This document shows, piece after piece, positions 25,401-37,889 of a DNA stretch of 64,000 nt. The DNA is from Nemania diffusa (taxonomy: Eukaryota > Ascomycota > Sordariomycetes > Xylariales > Xylariaceae): positions 2,490,501 through 2,554,500 of the forward strand of contig JBBPUQ010000008.1 of NCBI GenBank assembly GCA_038501195.1, read 5' to 3'. The position numbers and the translations under genes are program-made. Numbering within the stretch: the first letter of the stretch is position 1; each line of letters starts with the position of its first letter. The notes under the pieces are model-generated. The model saw nothing but the letters and a program-made list of their open reading frames with translations. It had not been told where the DNA came from and searched no databases.

Positions 25401-28400
25401 ATATCCAGTGAAATAGAACGTCCAGCAATAACATTGCCAAACGACACATCGCTCTTCTGGCTCAGAATAGACAGGGTGATCGCCCAAGCAGTTTGAATCA
25501 GCGCCAGCATTGAAACCCCTATGTCACGTAGTTGGGACCCTATAAATTTTAACGACATTTCAGACGCCTTTGCAGACATGGTCCTAGGCATTGTGTCTTT
25601 AGTGAAGTCCTTGCACCTCAAAGGGGTAGGCTGAAATCCAAGCAGAAGTTGTTTCCAGAAATTGTCCTGATCTGGATGTGACAACCGTATTTCTCTAAGA
25701 AAAGGCTCCAAAGAAGGTGGTTCTGCTAGCTGTCTGCCATGGTATAAAGACTCGATCTCCGATAATATGATTCTCATAGAAATACCATCATACATAGCAT
25801 GATGGCAGACAAATGAGAGGTAGTCTCCTGATTCTCTAGTCCGAATGATGGCCAACGCCATAGGAGGTGTATCATAATCTGTAACTGCCGAAGTGGAAGC
25901 AATATGTTGGTAAGCCCGTTCCTGCAACGACGCATCGTCTGTTTCCAAGACCTGCCATTTAGGTATATAATTGTCTAGGATCATCTGGATAGCCGGATAC
26001 CTAATGTCATCGGATCCAATGAAAATTGCGCGGAGAATCTCGTGGCGTCGGATAATCTCGTTCCAAAAGTCCATGATAGTTTGGAATGGTATGTGGAGAT
26101 GAAATAGCATTTGATTGTAGTAAGCTACCCCATTATCGAGTATCGTTGAGGAGGAGCTGAGCGACGACATAACCATTGCTTCCTGTAATGGAGTGCAAGG
26201 AAGTGCTTTGGCAACCGATCTTCCGTGAGCTGTAAAGCGCCTCCGCAATGTTTCCACGAGTTCCTCCGGAAGTAGAGGAGCATTAGAGTATTCTGGCTGC
26301 TCGGGACCTTTAGTTTCATCAATAGCGGACGCCAGCCGATTGACACTGGGATTCTGAAATAGCAGTGATAAAGGAACTCGTTTTCCTAAGACAGTTTGAA
26401 GCTTACGAGCGACAGGCATGGCAGATATTGAGTCTAGACCAAGCGCAGAGAATGTGGTCCAACGGCTGATTTCGTCCCTATCTTTCTTCAGCATATCCAT
26501 GATTATATTGGTAATCAAAGTCTCTGTTTCGGACCACTCTGATTGTACGCCGGCTTGATCTTCGGCAGAGCTATAGGCGTTCAAGACTCTAACCGAAAGT
26601 TTGTCAACGGAACTACGTAAGGTTCGTTCGTCTACCTTTCCAGATGAAGTCAAAGGGAGCGTAGAGATTGGGAATATGAAAACAGGCACCATATAGTCAG
26701 GCAGACAAGATTGAAGCGCATATCTTAGTGTTTGCACCTGCTCTTGAGAGCTGTTCGTTAGAGGCATCAACTGAAACCTGGCGTTTTGGTTGCCAACAGG
26801 GACATAAAATAAGGCAAGCTGTTGGAGTTTCGCTTTTTCATGGGCAAAAAGGATACTCTTACAAGCTCGTACGAACCCTGTTTTTAAGGCTATTTCTTGT
26901 ATTTCCTGAAGTTCGATTCTCAAGCCTCTGAGTTTTACTTGCGTGTCTATTCGCCCATGAATAATGAGTGAACCGTCAGGGAGCATGCAACCTAGATCAC
27001 CAGATCGGTAAAGCCGACCGTAGCTTGCATGTTCAATGAACTTGGCATTAGTTGCCTCGAGAAGCTTCAAATAGCCCGATGCTACCTGGTCACCACCAAA
27101 GCATAACTCGCCTATGCAACCAACTGGGACAAGATGCGTGTAGTTTGGGTCAAGAACAAATGTTGAAGTATTCTCAAAAGACCACCCAAGGAACTGTGAC
27201 GAGTCACCCCTAGAAACTTTACGAACTGTACAAATATTTGTCGTTTCCGAAGGACCATACCCTTTTTTCCGTTAATTTATGAGAGGACCGAGAAGGGCTT
27301 GGCAAGGGGGGGGGGGGGTTCTTACCCTGGTAAAGATGGTGTGACCACTTGTCGAGAACTTCATCGGTCATTGGCTCGCCGGACGTAACCAGAAATTTGA
27401 CCGTAGGAACGTTTTCTGGGTTCAACAATGACGCTACTGTGACAGTTAAGCTAAGATGAGTAATCTCAAGTGCTCCGACTGCATACTCGAAGTCCTCAAA
27501 TAAAGTGTCGTTAGTTGCGGCGCATAAGCACATGCCGTTAGCCCAAGCAAAGAAAATTTCGAAGACGGAAACATCGAAGGCTTGAGAGCAGGCTTGCAGC
27601 ATTCTGTTCGAATGATCGTGCGGGTAGATGCCGGAGAGGATGCTGATATTACTCAGAATATTTTTATTAGTAACTGCGACACCCTTGGGAGTACCTGTCG
27701 TGCCGCTGGAGACTGTGAGCAGAGATGCGCAAAAGAAAAGGGGCAACAAAAAAGATTTGCTAGTTCGTACCTTGTATAGATAACGTAAGCTAGGTCAGAT
27801 GGCCTCCCGCGTATATCAAGGTTAATATTTGACCAAGGTGAAAGCACTGCGGCTTCCATATTGATTATCTTTGGCCACTCTCGATCATGTATAAGTGATG
27901 ATGACATTTCATCTACCACGCATAGACATGGTTCCGCTTGGTCAAGAATGACTTTCACTCTTTCGAATGGTGTACCAGGAAGAATAGGGAGATATGCACA
28001 ACCGGTCTTGAGTATACCTAATATACTGCAGTAAAGCAAGGGCGATTTGTTCATAACGATAGCAATGGGACACCCGGGATTAAGGCTATATTGTTGAAGA
28101 TAGCGGGCGATCTGATTTGCTTTAGCGTTGAGGTCATGATATGACAGTACTCGATAATTCACAGCAGACGAATTTATTGACGTCGCAAAATACAGAGCGG
28201 CTGCTGCTGGGAATTTCGACACCGAGGCTTCCACCATTTCTGGTAAACTGAAATATGTCTCTATAGACCTTGGGTTGTCATTGAAATGTGACAAGTTCTT
28301 GAGAGGGAAACACTGGGGGATAGTCTCGACTGGGGCATCGACATGACCGCTGAAATAATCAACAAGAATACTCAGATGTGACACAAAAGCCTCAGCCAGA

Positions 28401-31400
28401 GACTGTGGAAGAGTACCTGTATTGAATGTTGCTTGACATATGAAGTGGTCTTGGCAAGGTTGAATCTCAATGACTAACTTTGCTTCTGTGGCATCACGAT
28501 GCCATGCCTCTCGCAAAATGTTTGAGGGTTTTTTGCGACTGATAGGGGACTCTTGATATGCGAAGATGACATCAAACAATTTTGAGGGAGCAGAGAGACC
28601 AGCGGCTTTGTTTATTTCAGATAGAGGGATATGGCCATGCCGCAAAGTTTCCCGATTGATTGAATGGATGTTCTGGAGTAGCTCGGTAATTGTTCTATAC
28701 CTCGAGATATTGATTCGGAGGGGTAGCGTTGTCATACAAGGCCCCATTAGCTTATCAATCCCAGCTATTGGAAGACTTCGACCTGAAGAGACACATCCAA
28801 TCACCACATCATGGGTACCTTGAACTGTAGCCCATAGCCATACAAGACATGCTTGAAAGAGAACTTGAGGCCCCACCAAGACTCCTGACATAAGATCCTG
28901 TAAGACTTTAGGATGAAGAGGAACCTTCGTTATAGTGGTAACCCGCTGTGGCTGAGAAACAGCTATTGTCCTGAAATTTAAAGCTGTGATAGCACCAATT
29001 CCCCGAAGATGTTCAGTCCAAAACTCCATCGAGTCAGTACTGTTGACTCCAACAGCATGGCGCAAATGCCTCATTATTTGCGAGAATTGGGGTCTTTCGG
29101 GCGGCAGCTTACCGCTTAAAAGCAGTGATAAATCCTCAATCATGAGATCGACGGTCCAACCATCATATATCGCATGATGTAACGTTAGTAACAAAGCAAA
29201 GTGTTTTGTGTCTGGACTATGTCGTCGAATTTCTATCTTCAGTGGACGAAGAAGGAACAACTCAACATCCTGAACCTCGCCGACTGAATTTCTTCCATTC
29301 ACAATATCATGAAGTTGGGCATCATCTAGCTGCTTCCAAATCACCTGGCATAGCTGGCATTCTACGAAGGCAAACCCTGTTCGAAGAATTTCATTTCGTT
29401 TTGCTAACTCTCGCAGGCTGGACTGTAGTACATCAAGCGCGACGGTTGATGTCAGCGCAATTTCGACCTGGTTGATGTATAATTCGGCATCCTTGAGAGT
29501 CTCGGCGATCATAGATTGTTGTAAAGATGTAGGCTTTTCTATGCGATCGATCTCGTCGATTCGATCTCCCAGTGCAGGCTGTAATTTCCCTGTATCCAGA
29601 TAATGATCAAAGGACTGCCGCCGTGTTGGCCAGTGTTGTGAGACTGGACTCGCAGCTAGTGCCCCATCATCTTTTATCCTCTGTCGAAGTTCTCGAGGTG
29701 TTTTAATGCTCAAAATATCAACTGGCGTGATAGATATCCCTCTTTCTCTTAAGGTCGACGAATACTCAATGGCGGCTAGCGAATCTAACTTAGCCGCAGA
29801 AAATTCTGTCAGCGGGCCAACTCTTTCACCGAGAATGGCTGTAGCAATTTCACAGAAAAGGCGTTCATAGTCGTCGACCGCCTCCTCTTCCCCAATAACA
29901 TTTGTTGCTTGAGCGACGTATTCTTCAACTAGTCGCTTTCTGTCGACCTTTCCGGATGGTAGTTGGTGAAGTTGTCCCATAACTACGATGTCCGCAGGGA
30001 CCATAAAGGCTGGCAACCAAGAACGGCATTGAGCCCAGAGTTGTGTGTGCGCATTTGGCACCGGTTCCACGGCAGCGAATGCAACTAAAGTGTTCGATAC
30101 TACTGCTGCCACTGCACTATGGCATCCTGGTGTCCGCAATAAGACTTGTTCAACCTCTCCTAGCTCAAGTCTTTGCCCATTGAGCTTTACCTGGCTTTCG
30201 TCAATCCTACCTAGGCACTCGATAGTCCCGTCTGGATGAATCTTGGCTTTATCACCGGTTCTGTATACTCGTCCCCATGACGTGTCCACAAACGAAGTCG
30301 CCGTCTGCTGCGGCCTATTCAAGTAACAACTAGCCAGCTGTAGTCCACCGAGGGCTAGCTCTCCGACCTCTCCCGTTGGCAGAACTTCGAATTGGGAAGT
30401 CCCACCGCTATCGGTTGGAAGGCGAATGACAAATGCCGAAACCGTGTCGAATGGCACGCCGATCTTGCTCCTTTTTGACGTGGCTGCAAAGTTTGCCTCC
30501 ACGGTACTGTATAGCTGTGAGCTAGATATCGTTGATTCTCCTAAAGAAAAAGGCTTACCAGTGGATCGTTGCTTCAGTAGGACCATACATGCCCCATAGT
30601 ATACTCATCTTGCTTTCGTCCCCACCAAATTCGTGTACAACTGGCTGGGTGAGCATTTCCCCAATGGTTAAGAGAAGCCGTAAGTCCGGTGCTCGGGAGC
30701 GTTGCCTCAACAAACTGCCAGCTACAGAGGGCGTTAATTCACACCCATCAACATGCATCCTCTTCAAGACTCCAACGAGATCAGTCAACATCTCGGCACG
30801 ATTACATCCTACTAATGTTGCCCCTCGAAAGAGGGGAAAGAAAATCTCGAAAATCGACACATCAAAGGTCGGGGCTGCGAATTGAAGGAACCTCGAGAAG
30901 GGCGGTATATGTCGCTGGTGAGCTAGGATGGACTGAGTGGCAGCTAAGTGAGAGACAGCAACGCCCTTGGGTGTACCCGTTGACCCTGAAGTGTACATAA
31001 CATATGCGAAATCCTCGGGCTGCAGCTCATGGTGGGTAGCAGAATCATGACGCCTAGCTTCTGGGGCATCTAAAACGTCGTCGATGAAAATTATTCGGTA
31101 GCTTTCGTCGTCGTCGGTAGGTAATTTGGAGGCAAGATCTCGGCTTGCCAACACAATTTTTGCTTTGACATCTTGCAGTATAAATTTCACCCTCTCTGGT
31201 GGTGCATCAGCATTCAGGGGACAAAAGGCGCCGCCGGCCTTGAGTGCAGCTAGTATGGCAACATAGAGCTGAGGGGACTGAGGGGAAAGAATAGGAATAA
31301 TAAGAGGGTTTTGAGTCTCAGATGTGGCAGTGACAGGAGACGGCGCTGATCTCAAGATGCATGATATGCTGTAGGCCAATGCGAGCGATGCGGCATGTAG

Positions 31401-31592
31401 CTCCGAATAAGAGAGGATGATACGCTGCCCATTTTCAGATAGGAAGTCGATGGCGGCGAGGAGGCCATCATCATCATTACTCGACAGCGAGACAAGCTCA
31501 TGTAGGAAACAGGGTCCAGGGAGCCTTTTGGGTTCTGCATTAAGGATTGAGAGACCGTCAAGGTGCAGGGGTCTTGGGTGGCTGAGTGGCAT
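16433..31592 (-). CDS. sidC: Ferrichrome-type siderophore nonribosomal peptide synthetase (SidC/NPS2 class)
   Basis: Seven exons: 31592-30559, 30506-27771, 27705-27326, 27261-25136, 25080-25010, 24945-16629 and 16567-16433, giving 4,932 residues. Domain order is A1-T1-C1-A2-T2-C2-T3-C3-A3-T4-C4-T5-C5-T6-C6. Adenylation cores are YVMYTSGSTGTPKG (~200), YVIYTSGTTGTPKG (~1255, split by intron 2) and CLYTSGTTGTPKG (~2885), and each A domain keeps its C-terminal catalytic Lys. Carrier serines are near 587, 1661, 2222, 3303, 3859 and 4419. Condensation motifs are HHAIYDG, HHAMYDG, HHALYDA, FHGVYDA, AHALYDG and HHALYDG. Three A domains plus trailing T-C repeats are the hallmark of ferrichrome synthetases, which build cyclic hexapeptides from three N5-acyl-N5-hydroxy-ornithines and small residues. 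The final C domain would cyclise the chain. The sidA-like gene opposite supports the call. Exact product (ferricrocin likely) cannot be fixed from sequence alone. Confidence 0.95.
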
Positions 31593-33054
31593 GGCAAAGG
31601 GGGGAGATGGACAGGAGCCCGATGGTGGCGCGCCTTGGCCCGTTACCTATGCCCGATTGTAAGGATACTATAAGATAGTATTGATAGAGGCAGTATAGAG
31701 GGTGTCACGATAAAGGGCACGCTATACACGGCATCCTATAGATCAAAACACGGGATGCTGCCTAGACGCAAGGGCAACGCAAGGGGCCGATAATGACGCA
31801 CATAGCAAATGGTATGATTAACGAGCCTCTGGATCGAGGCATTTGGAGAAGGCGGGTGGAAAGTAATGAGTAGTGTAGTGGTAGACACTTAGCGCTACTC
31901 TATGTAGGTGAGGGGTTACATAGGTACCGTAAAATAGATAGACTTTAGGCCCTGTGAGGGTGCATTGTTGGTAACTGAAATAAGATCTAGTGAATTCATT
32001 CTGTCTGTACGTGTATAACACGTAGGTAGGCCTCTGAAGATGGAAGCGATAATACTAGGTACGTATGATGTAAACTGTAGTACCAAAGTGAGCCAATTGA
32101 GACAGTGTAGACCCATTAAAGGAGGTTACTTGTGACTGGCTAACGAGGAATCTACCTGTTTCTGTTACCTTAGGTACCTTAGGTAGGTACTTGAGGGGGT
32201 ATATTACCTATGTACATGTAGTCCAGCCGGAAGGTACCGGCGGGGTGGGATAGTGTATACGCATACTAAGTACCTACACATATGTAGGTAATGCTTGCTC
32301 TCCGATCTCTTACACATAAATCATTACCTATTACACAGTCACATCGGAAGTTAATCTAGCTTGGGCCAAAGTCATAGAGAGAAATGTAGGCAATCAAATT
32401 AATGCTGCTATTATCTGGAGGGGGCAGAGGGGGGGAATATAAAGAATGAAATATCAGAGCCACATTTTCATTTAAGAAATTTCTTTTTCCTGTTTCCATA
32501 TTTTTATGCCTATCCTTTGGTGTACGATGTAGGTTCTAAGTGTGCACAGATCGACATCTCAGTTTGACCTACAGCTAGACTAGCTGAGCCCAAAATCTAC
32601 CTAAGAATTAATAATCTTGCGAACTCGCATATTGCTGAATGCGAGCGATATACGTAGTCTACTTTAGTGCTTGCTATTATCCAGCAACGGTTAGCCGCGG
32701 AAAAAGCATTACGCACCTCGAAGCTTTTTTGGTGATAAATACCTGGAATACCCATTTTTATAACACCAACAGAAAAGCACGGCCGGCACATCATCCATGT
32801 GTACCTGCTAAGAAGTTAGATCAGGGCTGGGCTTAAGGCTTACTGATGCAAACAGCTACCGAATCTGTCATTGTCTCCGAATCGGCTACACCAATCCAAT
32901 AATATGCGCTACTGAGTGCAAACTGTTTCACTCGTTTGCCTTTTCTAGCTCGCGGGTTGTAAACGACCTTCCCCCTGGACAAAGCTGCTCCGATAGTCCT
33001 AGAAAACCCCGGCAACGCCAAGAAATATGATTTCATTTTAGGTCCGAGACGATC
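31593..33054. other. Promoter-proximal half of the sidC-sidA intergenic region
   Basis: No gene is supported. It includes the synthetase promoter. Between about 32160 and 32300 there is a cluster of ggtacc/taggtagg words forming imperfect inverted repeats. Two overlapping-style CCAAT boxes lie at 32891-32900, possible CCAAT-binding-complex sites. Confidence 0.5.
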
Positions 33055-33073
33055 TTATCTGATGATCAGATAA
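33055..33073. promoter_or_regulatory. Palindromic pair of iron-responsive GATA sites
   Basis: The sequence TTATCTGATGATCAGATAA is a perfect 19-bp palindrome made of two inverted copies of ATCAGATAA around a central G. ATCWGATAA is the established binding sequence of the SREA/URBS1/SRE GATA repressors that silence siderophore genes when iron is plentiful. It lies between the divergent synthetase and ornithine oxygenase genes, about 1.5 kb and 2.0 kb from their start codons. Confidence 0.75.
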
Positions 33074-33085
33074 AAATTTTACCGT

Positions 33086-33090
33086 CCAAT
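33086..33090 (+). promoter_or_regulatory. CCAAT box next to the iron-responsive palindrome
   Basis: A CCAAT pentamer sits 12 bp beyond the 19-bp GATA palindrome. The CCAAT-binding complex recruits HapX, the partner regulator of SREA in fungal iron control. The motif is short and could occur by chance; only its position makes it noteworthy. Confidence 0.3.
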
Positions 33091-33126
33091 CATAAGATTA
33101 TTATGGAGCAGCCCGACAAGGGTTAG

Positions 33127-33135
33127 ATCTGATAA
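33127..33135 (+). promoter_or_regulatory. Third iron-responsive GATA site (ATCTGATAA)
   Basis: An exact ATCWGATAA match with W = T lies 53 bp from the palindromic pair in the same divergent promoter region. Clustering of several such sites is typical of SREA-controlled siderophore promoters. Confidence 0.65.
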
Positions 33136-33972
33136 CCTGGAAAGGTTAACTTCCCGAGACATCCCTACCGAAAACCCCTGTGCACACTAGGCACTTATTT
33201 TACTAGATACTGTACGTAGTAGGTATTCGGAGGTGAGTGCCATGCCGAGATTAAGCTCACTTTTTTTTTTCGCTGTCCCTCCCCTCATCTTCTTCGCTGT
33301 CTAGGGTCCGAACCGCTTCGAGAAGAAAGGATGCTGTCTTGAAAATCGAAAGCTCTCTTCCTTAAGATCGATGATCACACTTGACACCACAAACCCTCGA
33401 CCTTCAAACGCCTACCTAGCCTATCTTACCAGAAGACTAGAGTCTACTACTTTATGAATTCACACTTTGTCCCGAGGCTAATTATGACTAGCACATTCAA
33501 ACGTAACCTCTGCTCGTAACATATGCACCTACTTGTATGCCGAACCGCCTGTAGACTAGGTAGTCCCACTTCTCCTTCAATTTCCATTACAATTTTGTTC
33601 TCGAAATGGAGATGTCATTGGAAGTTCCCTATTGCCGGTCGACCAACGTAAATACATGATCTTAGAATTGAGCCGCAAGCTTCTTCTTGTTGAGTCAGCC
33701 GTAATACGTGCCAAACAGTATCAAATAAAGAAAATGAATTAACTAATATCAAGACTTTAAGAAATTCTGTCACGGCTATAAATCTCCATTCGAATACAAG
33801 ACTAAGTTTGAATCTAACTCCTCTTATTGTTAATCTGACACAAGGCGGCGGGGTGAAGACGAATGCGCGATTTGCTGCTATAATGGGGTGACGAAAATTG
33901 ACATGCCGCCAACAGTAGCACCTCGTCATAGCCGGGCTACGGCAGCCTGAGTTAGTTCCATGCAGATTCATC
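33136..33972. other. Middle of the sidC-sidA intergenic region
   Basis: No gene is supported. A pyrimidine-rich tract with a run of T lies near 33261-33300, and AT-rich DNA follows. A minus-strand ORF at 33615-33971 lacks convincing protein features. Confidence 0.45.
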
Positions 33973-33981
33973 TTATCTGAT
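33973..33981 (-). promoter_or_regulatory. Fourth iron-responsive GATA site (reads TTATCTGAT on +)
   Basis: On the minus strand this is ATCAGATAA, an exact match to the SREA-type consensus. It is about 1.1 kb upstream of the ornithine oxygenase start codon and so is the copy nearest to that gene. Confidence 0.6.
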
Positions 33982-35093
33982 CCGATGATAATTCCGATGT
34001 CGCTATAAACCCTGGATGTGACCCTCTTAGGTGCATCATAGTGATATGCATCATCTTCATGAACAAGCTCCTTTTGCTCTTAGGCATAGTCCAAGTAATT
34101 ATAAACGCCTATACCGGATCATTTCTACCCGCTAGATAGAACAGTTGCTCTAGTGTATTTTATTTAAAAATAAAAATAAAAGTTGAAATGAATTGGAAGA
34201 AAGAAGTGAGAAAACCCCGATCTATATATAGAGGATATAGTGAACATTCACTGTGTAAGTAAATGATCTATTAGAGGCGGTACGCCTCCACGGACCCAAT
34301 CATCAACCCATAGGTGAAACCCGAGATTTAAACGGTGGCTCCCGCAACAACCTGCGAATATACATCCTCTCACTAGGGTGGGTGGATTTCTTGCCCACTG
34401 CAGGAGACTAGTTACTATTGAAGGGTGGATTTACACTTCTAAGACATATATCCATCCCGCTGCTTCGGGCACCGTTTGCAAAATGTGATACGCCATGCCG
34501 GCTAACCTCGTCGCTCTTGACTATTCCCTCCTCTGAGAGGGTCGTTCCATGGCGCTAGAACGAGGTCCACGATGCATACTATAGATGGAATAGAACAATG
34601 GACCTTCATTCCCCACCCGAGTACCTTCTCACGGGCCTAGTTCTGGCCCTTTGAGGCCTTCCTGGCTGGTGCTAGGTCGTGCCACGAGCTGGGAGACTAC
34701 ATGTAGGTAACAGCACAAACAGGATACGGGTCTCCCAAATGGCCTCTGGGTATAAGATTGACCTTCACCGACCACCAAACTTGAAATCCCGGCAAATCTC
34801 CTCTTTCTATTAGTTTCCTGCCCACCGGCTTAGTAACGTCACCTCGCTTTCTCCCGCCGACTGCTGCGTCACACATCACTCTCAAGATCCTACCCTACTA
34901 AGTTACCTAACCCGCTATTAGCCCTCGTCACCAAAACGTCCTTATAACGCTCAATATAACGCTCATTATCCCTCGGAATATAAATCGTTATCTCCATTAC
35001 TTAACAGCGGATATAGACGCCAGGGACACAACCGCCGATCTCTAGCCGACATAGGGAGCAGAGCCAAACATATAACAGCTAGCTTTGTGTACT
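33982..35093. other. Promoter and leader of the ornithine oxygenase gene
   Basis: No gene is supported. The stretch is moderately AT-rich in its first half. Repeated ataacgctcaatataacgctc words near 34942-34965 make a short direct repeat just upstream of the presumed leader. Confidence 0.45.
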
Positions 35094-36791
35094 ATGGCAC
35101 CTCACAGTCTTACAGATGACGATCCTCACGCCGCTACGAATGGCGAGCGAAACTATTCAGTTCATAACACCGTGAACGAACCTGTTGCGAACGGCACGCG
35201 GCGAAACAATGTGTCTAACCTCAAACCTGCCCCTGCCACCGAAGTCCATGATCTCATCTGTGTCGGCTTCGGGCCTGCTAGTCTTGCTATCGCCGTTGCC
35301 CTCCACGATTCCATCGAGGCGGGAAAGCTTCCGGGGGCTAATGCCCCAACAACACCAAAGGTTCTCTTCTTGGAGAAGCAACCACGATTCGCCTGGCATG
35401 CTGGCATGCTACTACCAGGGGCCAAGATGCAGATCTCCTTCATCAAGGACATGGCCACCTTGAGGGATCCGACCTCCAAGTTCACCTTCTTAAACTACTT
35501 ACACCAGAACGGGCGGCTCGTTGAGTTCACCAACTTAGGTACATTCCTCCCCGCACGGGTTGAGTACGAGGATTATCTCCGCTGGTGTGCTAGCTCCTTC
35601 GATGATGTCGTGCGATACGGCAGTGAGGTTATCTCTGTCTCACCGGAGCTGGCCGCCGCGGAACCTGTCTCCCAGTTCAGCGTCACGTCTAGGAATGTCA
35701 AGACAGGGGCCGTGGTGACGCACAAGGCCAAGAACGTGCTATTCGCCATCGGCGGACAGCCGTCGATTCCCAAGGGCCTGCCCTCCAACCACCCCAAAGT
35801 CATCCACTCCTCCCAGTACTCACACCTAGTCCCCAAGATATTGAATCAGAGGGATTCACCGTACCGCGTGGCAGTTGTCGGCGCCGGACAGAGCGCGGCG
35901 GAAATATTCAACAACATACAGAACCTGTATCCAAACTCTCAGACGGCGCTAGTAATGCGCTCTGAATTCCTCAAGCCTAGCGACGACTCCCCCTTGTGAG
36001 TAGCAGCATGATCATATTGCGTCATGGACATCTCTACTAAACTTGGATAGCGTAAACTCAATATTCAATCCCTCCTACGTCGACGAGCTATTCTCGCGGT
36101 CCAGCGAGCTCCGCCGTTCCCTGCTCGGCGACGCGCGCAGCACGAACTACGGCGTCGTCCGCCTGGAGCTGATCGAGCACCTGTACGAGCGCATGTACGA
36201 CCAGCAGCGGGAGCTGGGCAGCGACAGCACGAAGTGGCCGCACCGCATCCTGGGCTCGACCATCATCGCCGGAGTCGAGGCCGAGCCCGACAAGATAAGG
36301 TTGATGGTGCGCCCACTAAGCAAGGACACCGGCAACCAGGACGGCGTCTACGAGAGGTTAGATGCTGACGAGATCCTCGAGTGCGACCTCGTCATCGCCG
36401 CCACGGGATACCAGCGACAGGCCCATCTCGGCATGATGGAGGACATTGTGAGCCTCCTCCCCGAGGGCCCTGCGGCGCCGACGTCCGAGATGGTGAAGGG
36501 CAAGAACTACGACGCGAGAATCGGGGGCCGCCCCGTCACTGTCGCTCGTGACTACAGCCTCCAGTTCGCTTCCGGGAGGGTCTCGCCGGGCTCTGGTATC
36601 TGGCTCCAGGGGTGCTGCGAGGGAACCCACGGCGTAAGTTGATGCGCATTACCCTTGCCGCCTCACCACCCATATACGATTGAATAATGCTAACGATGGG
36701 TCTATAGCTGAGCGACACCTTGCTCTCCATCCTTGCCGTTCGATCTCAGGAAATTGTTGACTCAGTGTTCGGGACTTATGAAAAGAAATGA
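35094..36791 (+). CDS. sidA: L-ornithine N5-monooxygenase (SidA type)
   Basis: Three exons: 35094-35995, 36051-36633 and 36708-36791, giving 522 residues. The ATG at 35094 ([10 protein letters not shown]) is chosen because the nine bases upstream contain no ATG in frame. The enzyme hydroxylates the side-chain amino group of L-ornithine using NADPH, O2 and FAD, the committed step to hydroxamate siderophores. Visible motifs are the FAD-binding [14 protein letters not shown] near residue 60, the NADPH-binding [16 protein letters not shown] near 265-280, and the C-terminal DLVIAATGY of N-hydroxylating monooxygenases. The last exon encodes [20 protein letters not shown], a normal end for the family. 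Head-to-head placement with the siderophore synthetase and shared GATA sites argue for co-repression by iron. All cofactor motifs are intact. Confidence 0.96.
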
Positions 36792-37889
36792 GTGATGCAT
36801 GAGGGAAACGGAAAATAGGGCGAGGGGCTTCTCATCTTGGCTTTGATGAGAAAATAGCGAAATTTGTGTCGCGGTAGGTTTTGAATCCCGCGACAAGATG
36901 CATAGAAAAAGGGTTCATGTCTTAAGGGGAAATGGTTTTCTGTTGTGGTTCAGCTTAGTAGCTATCCCACGCTACATACAAAAGCACGAAGAAACGTAAT
37001 CCTACTCACATTTGTATTGTACATGCTGCATTAAATTCATAGTTTTGTTTTTATTTTTACTAGTTGAAAGTCTTGTTCGTAATGCAGTACCGTGACTATA
37101 ATTACTCTCCAACTTGACTATAATCGACTAGTTAAGAGTCGTCGCCAAAATGCGCCCAAAATGATTAGTAGAATGAGATAGATCAGATTTTTATTTTCGA
37201 TAGAATTTCTCTAGGAAGCTCCTAATAGAATTAAATTTAGTTTAGCTAAATGATCAGTGTCGAACTTATCACTCACTTGTGTCCTCTGCCTCATGCTTCT
37301 ACTCCCCCTACTTCTCCAAACTGCCGGGCAACGCAAGCTTCCGACTTGCATATTGAATGTTTTATTCAATTTATTGTTGTGAAAAGGCATATTTTCGGCA
37401 TTTAAAACGGGCTGTTGGTACAAAAAACAATAACGTTGGACTGGACTGGAGGGCCTTGGTATCTTGCGTCACGGAGATAAAATCTATCGCGCCAATCTAC
37501 ACCAGATAGACTGCAACTGAACTCAGTTCTATCTCAGCACTAAATGCCCCTACAGGTCACGTATGGCGGATAGTGCATGTAATCGATTCCCTTTTTATGT
37601 GTCTAAAGTGCTTAGACATATAATTTCAGAGAATCAGGGCTCTCTAGCTAGCAACACTAGTCGTTCCATCATCTAGTCAAGGGTTTCAGTGGCGTAGTCT
37701 TTCTAGGAATAGACTAAAGAAGTCTTAATAGGTCTTGAGCCGTTTCTGGTTGTTTTCCCGCTGTTACAACGAGGTTATTTAGAGAAGGCATAATCTCCTT
37801 CGACTCACGATTGGGATACGTGCAACAGAAGCAGCGCACCACGGCAAGGCAACTTTGACAAAAGGGTCCCCTATGAAGGCACCACATCC
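36792..37889. other. Intergenic region 3' of sidA
   Basis: Holds the sidA 3' UTR and AT-rich DNA near 37030-37240. No gene, tRNA or clear repeat is seen. Confidence 0.5.

Noticed and set aside
30507..30558. Alternative 37-bp first intron (acceptor at 30522) in the synthetase
   Set aside because: It keeps frame but is shorter than normal fungal introns; the 52-bp version gives the better IHCTVEANF junction.
33615..33971. Minus-strand ORF of 118 codons in the sidC-sidA spacer
   Set aside because: No motif or start context, composition is that of AT-rich noncoding DNA, and it lies in a promoter region.
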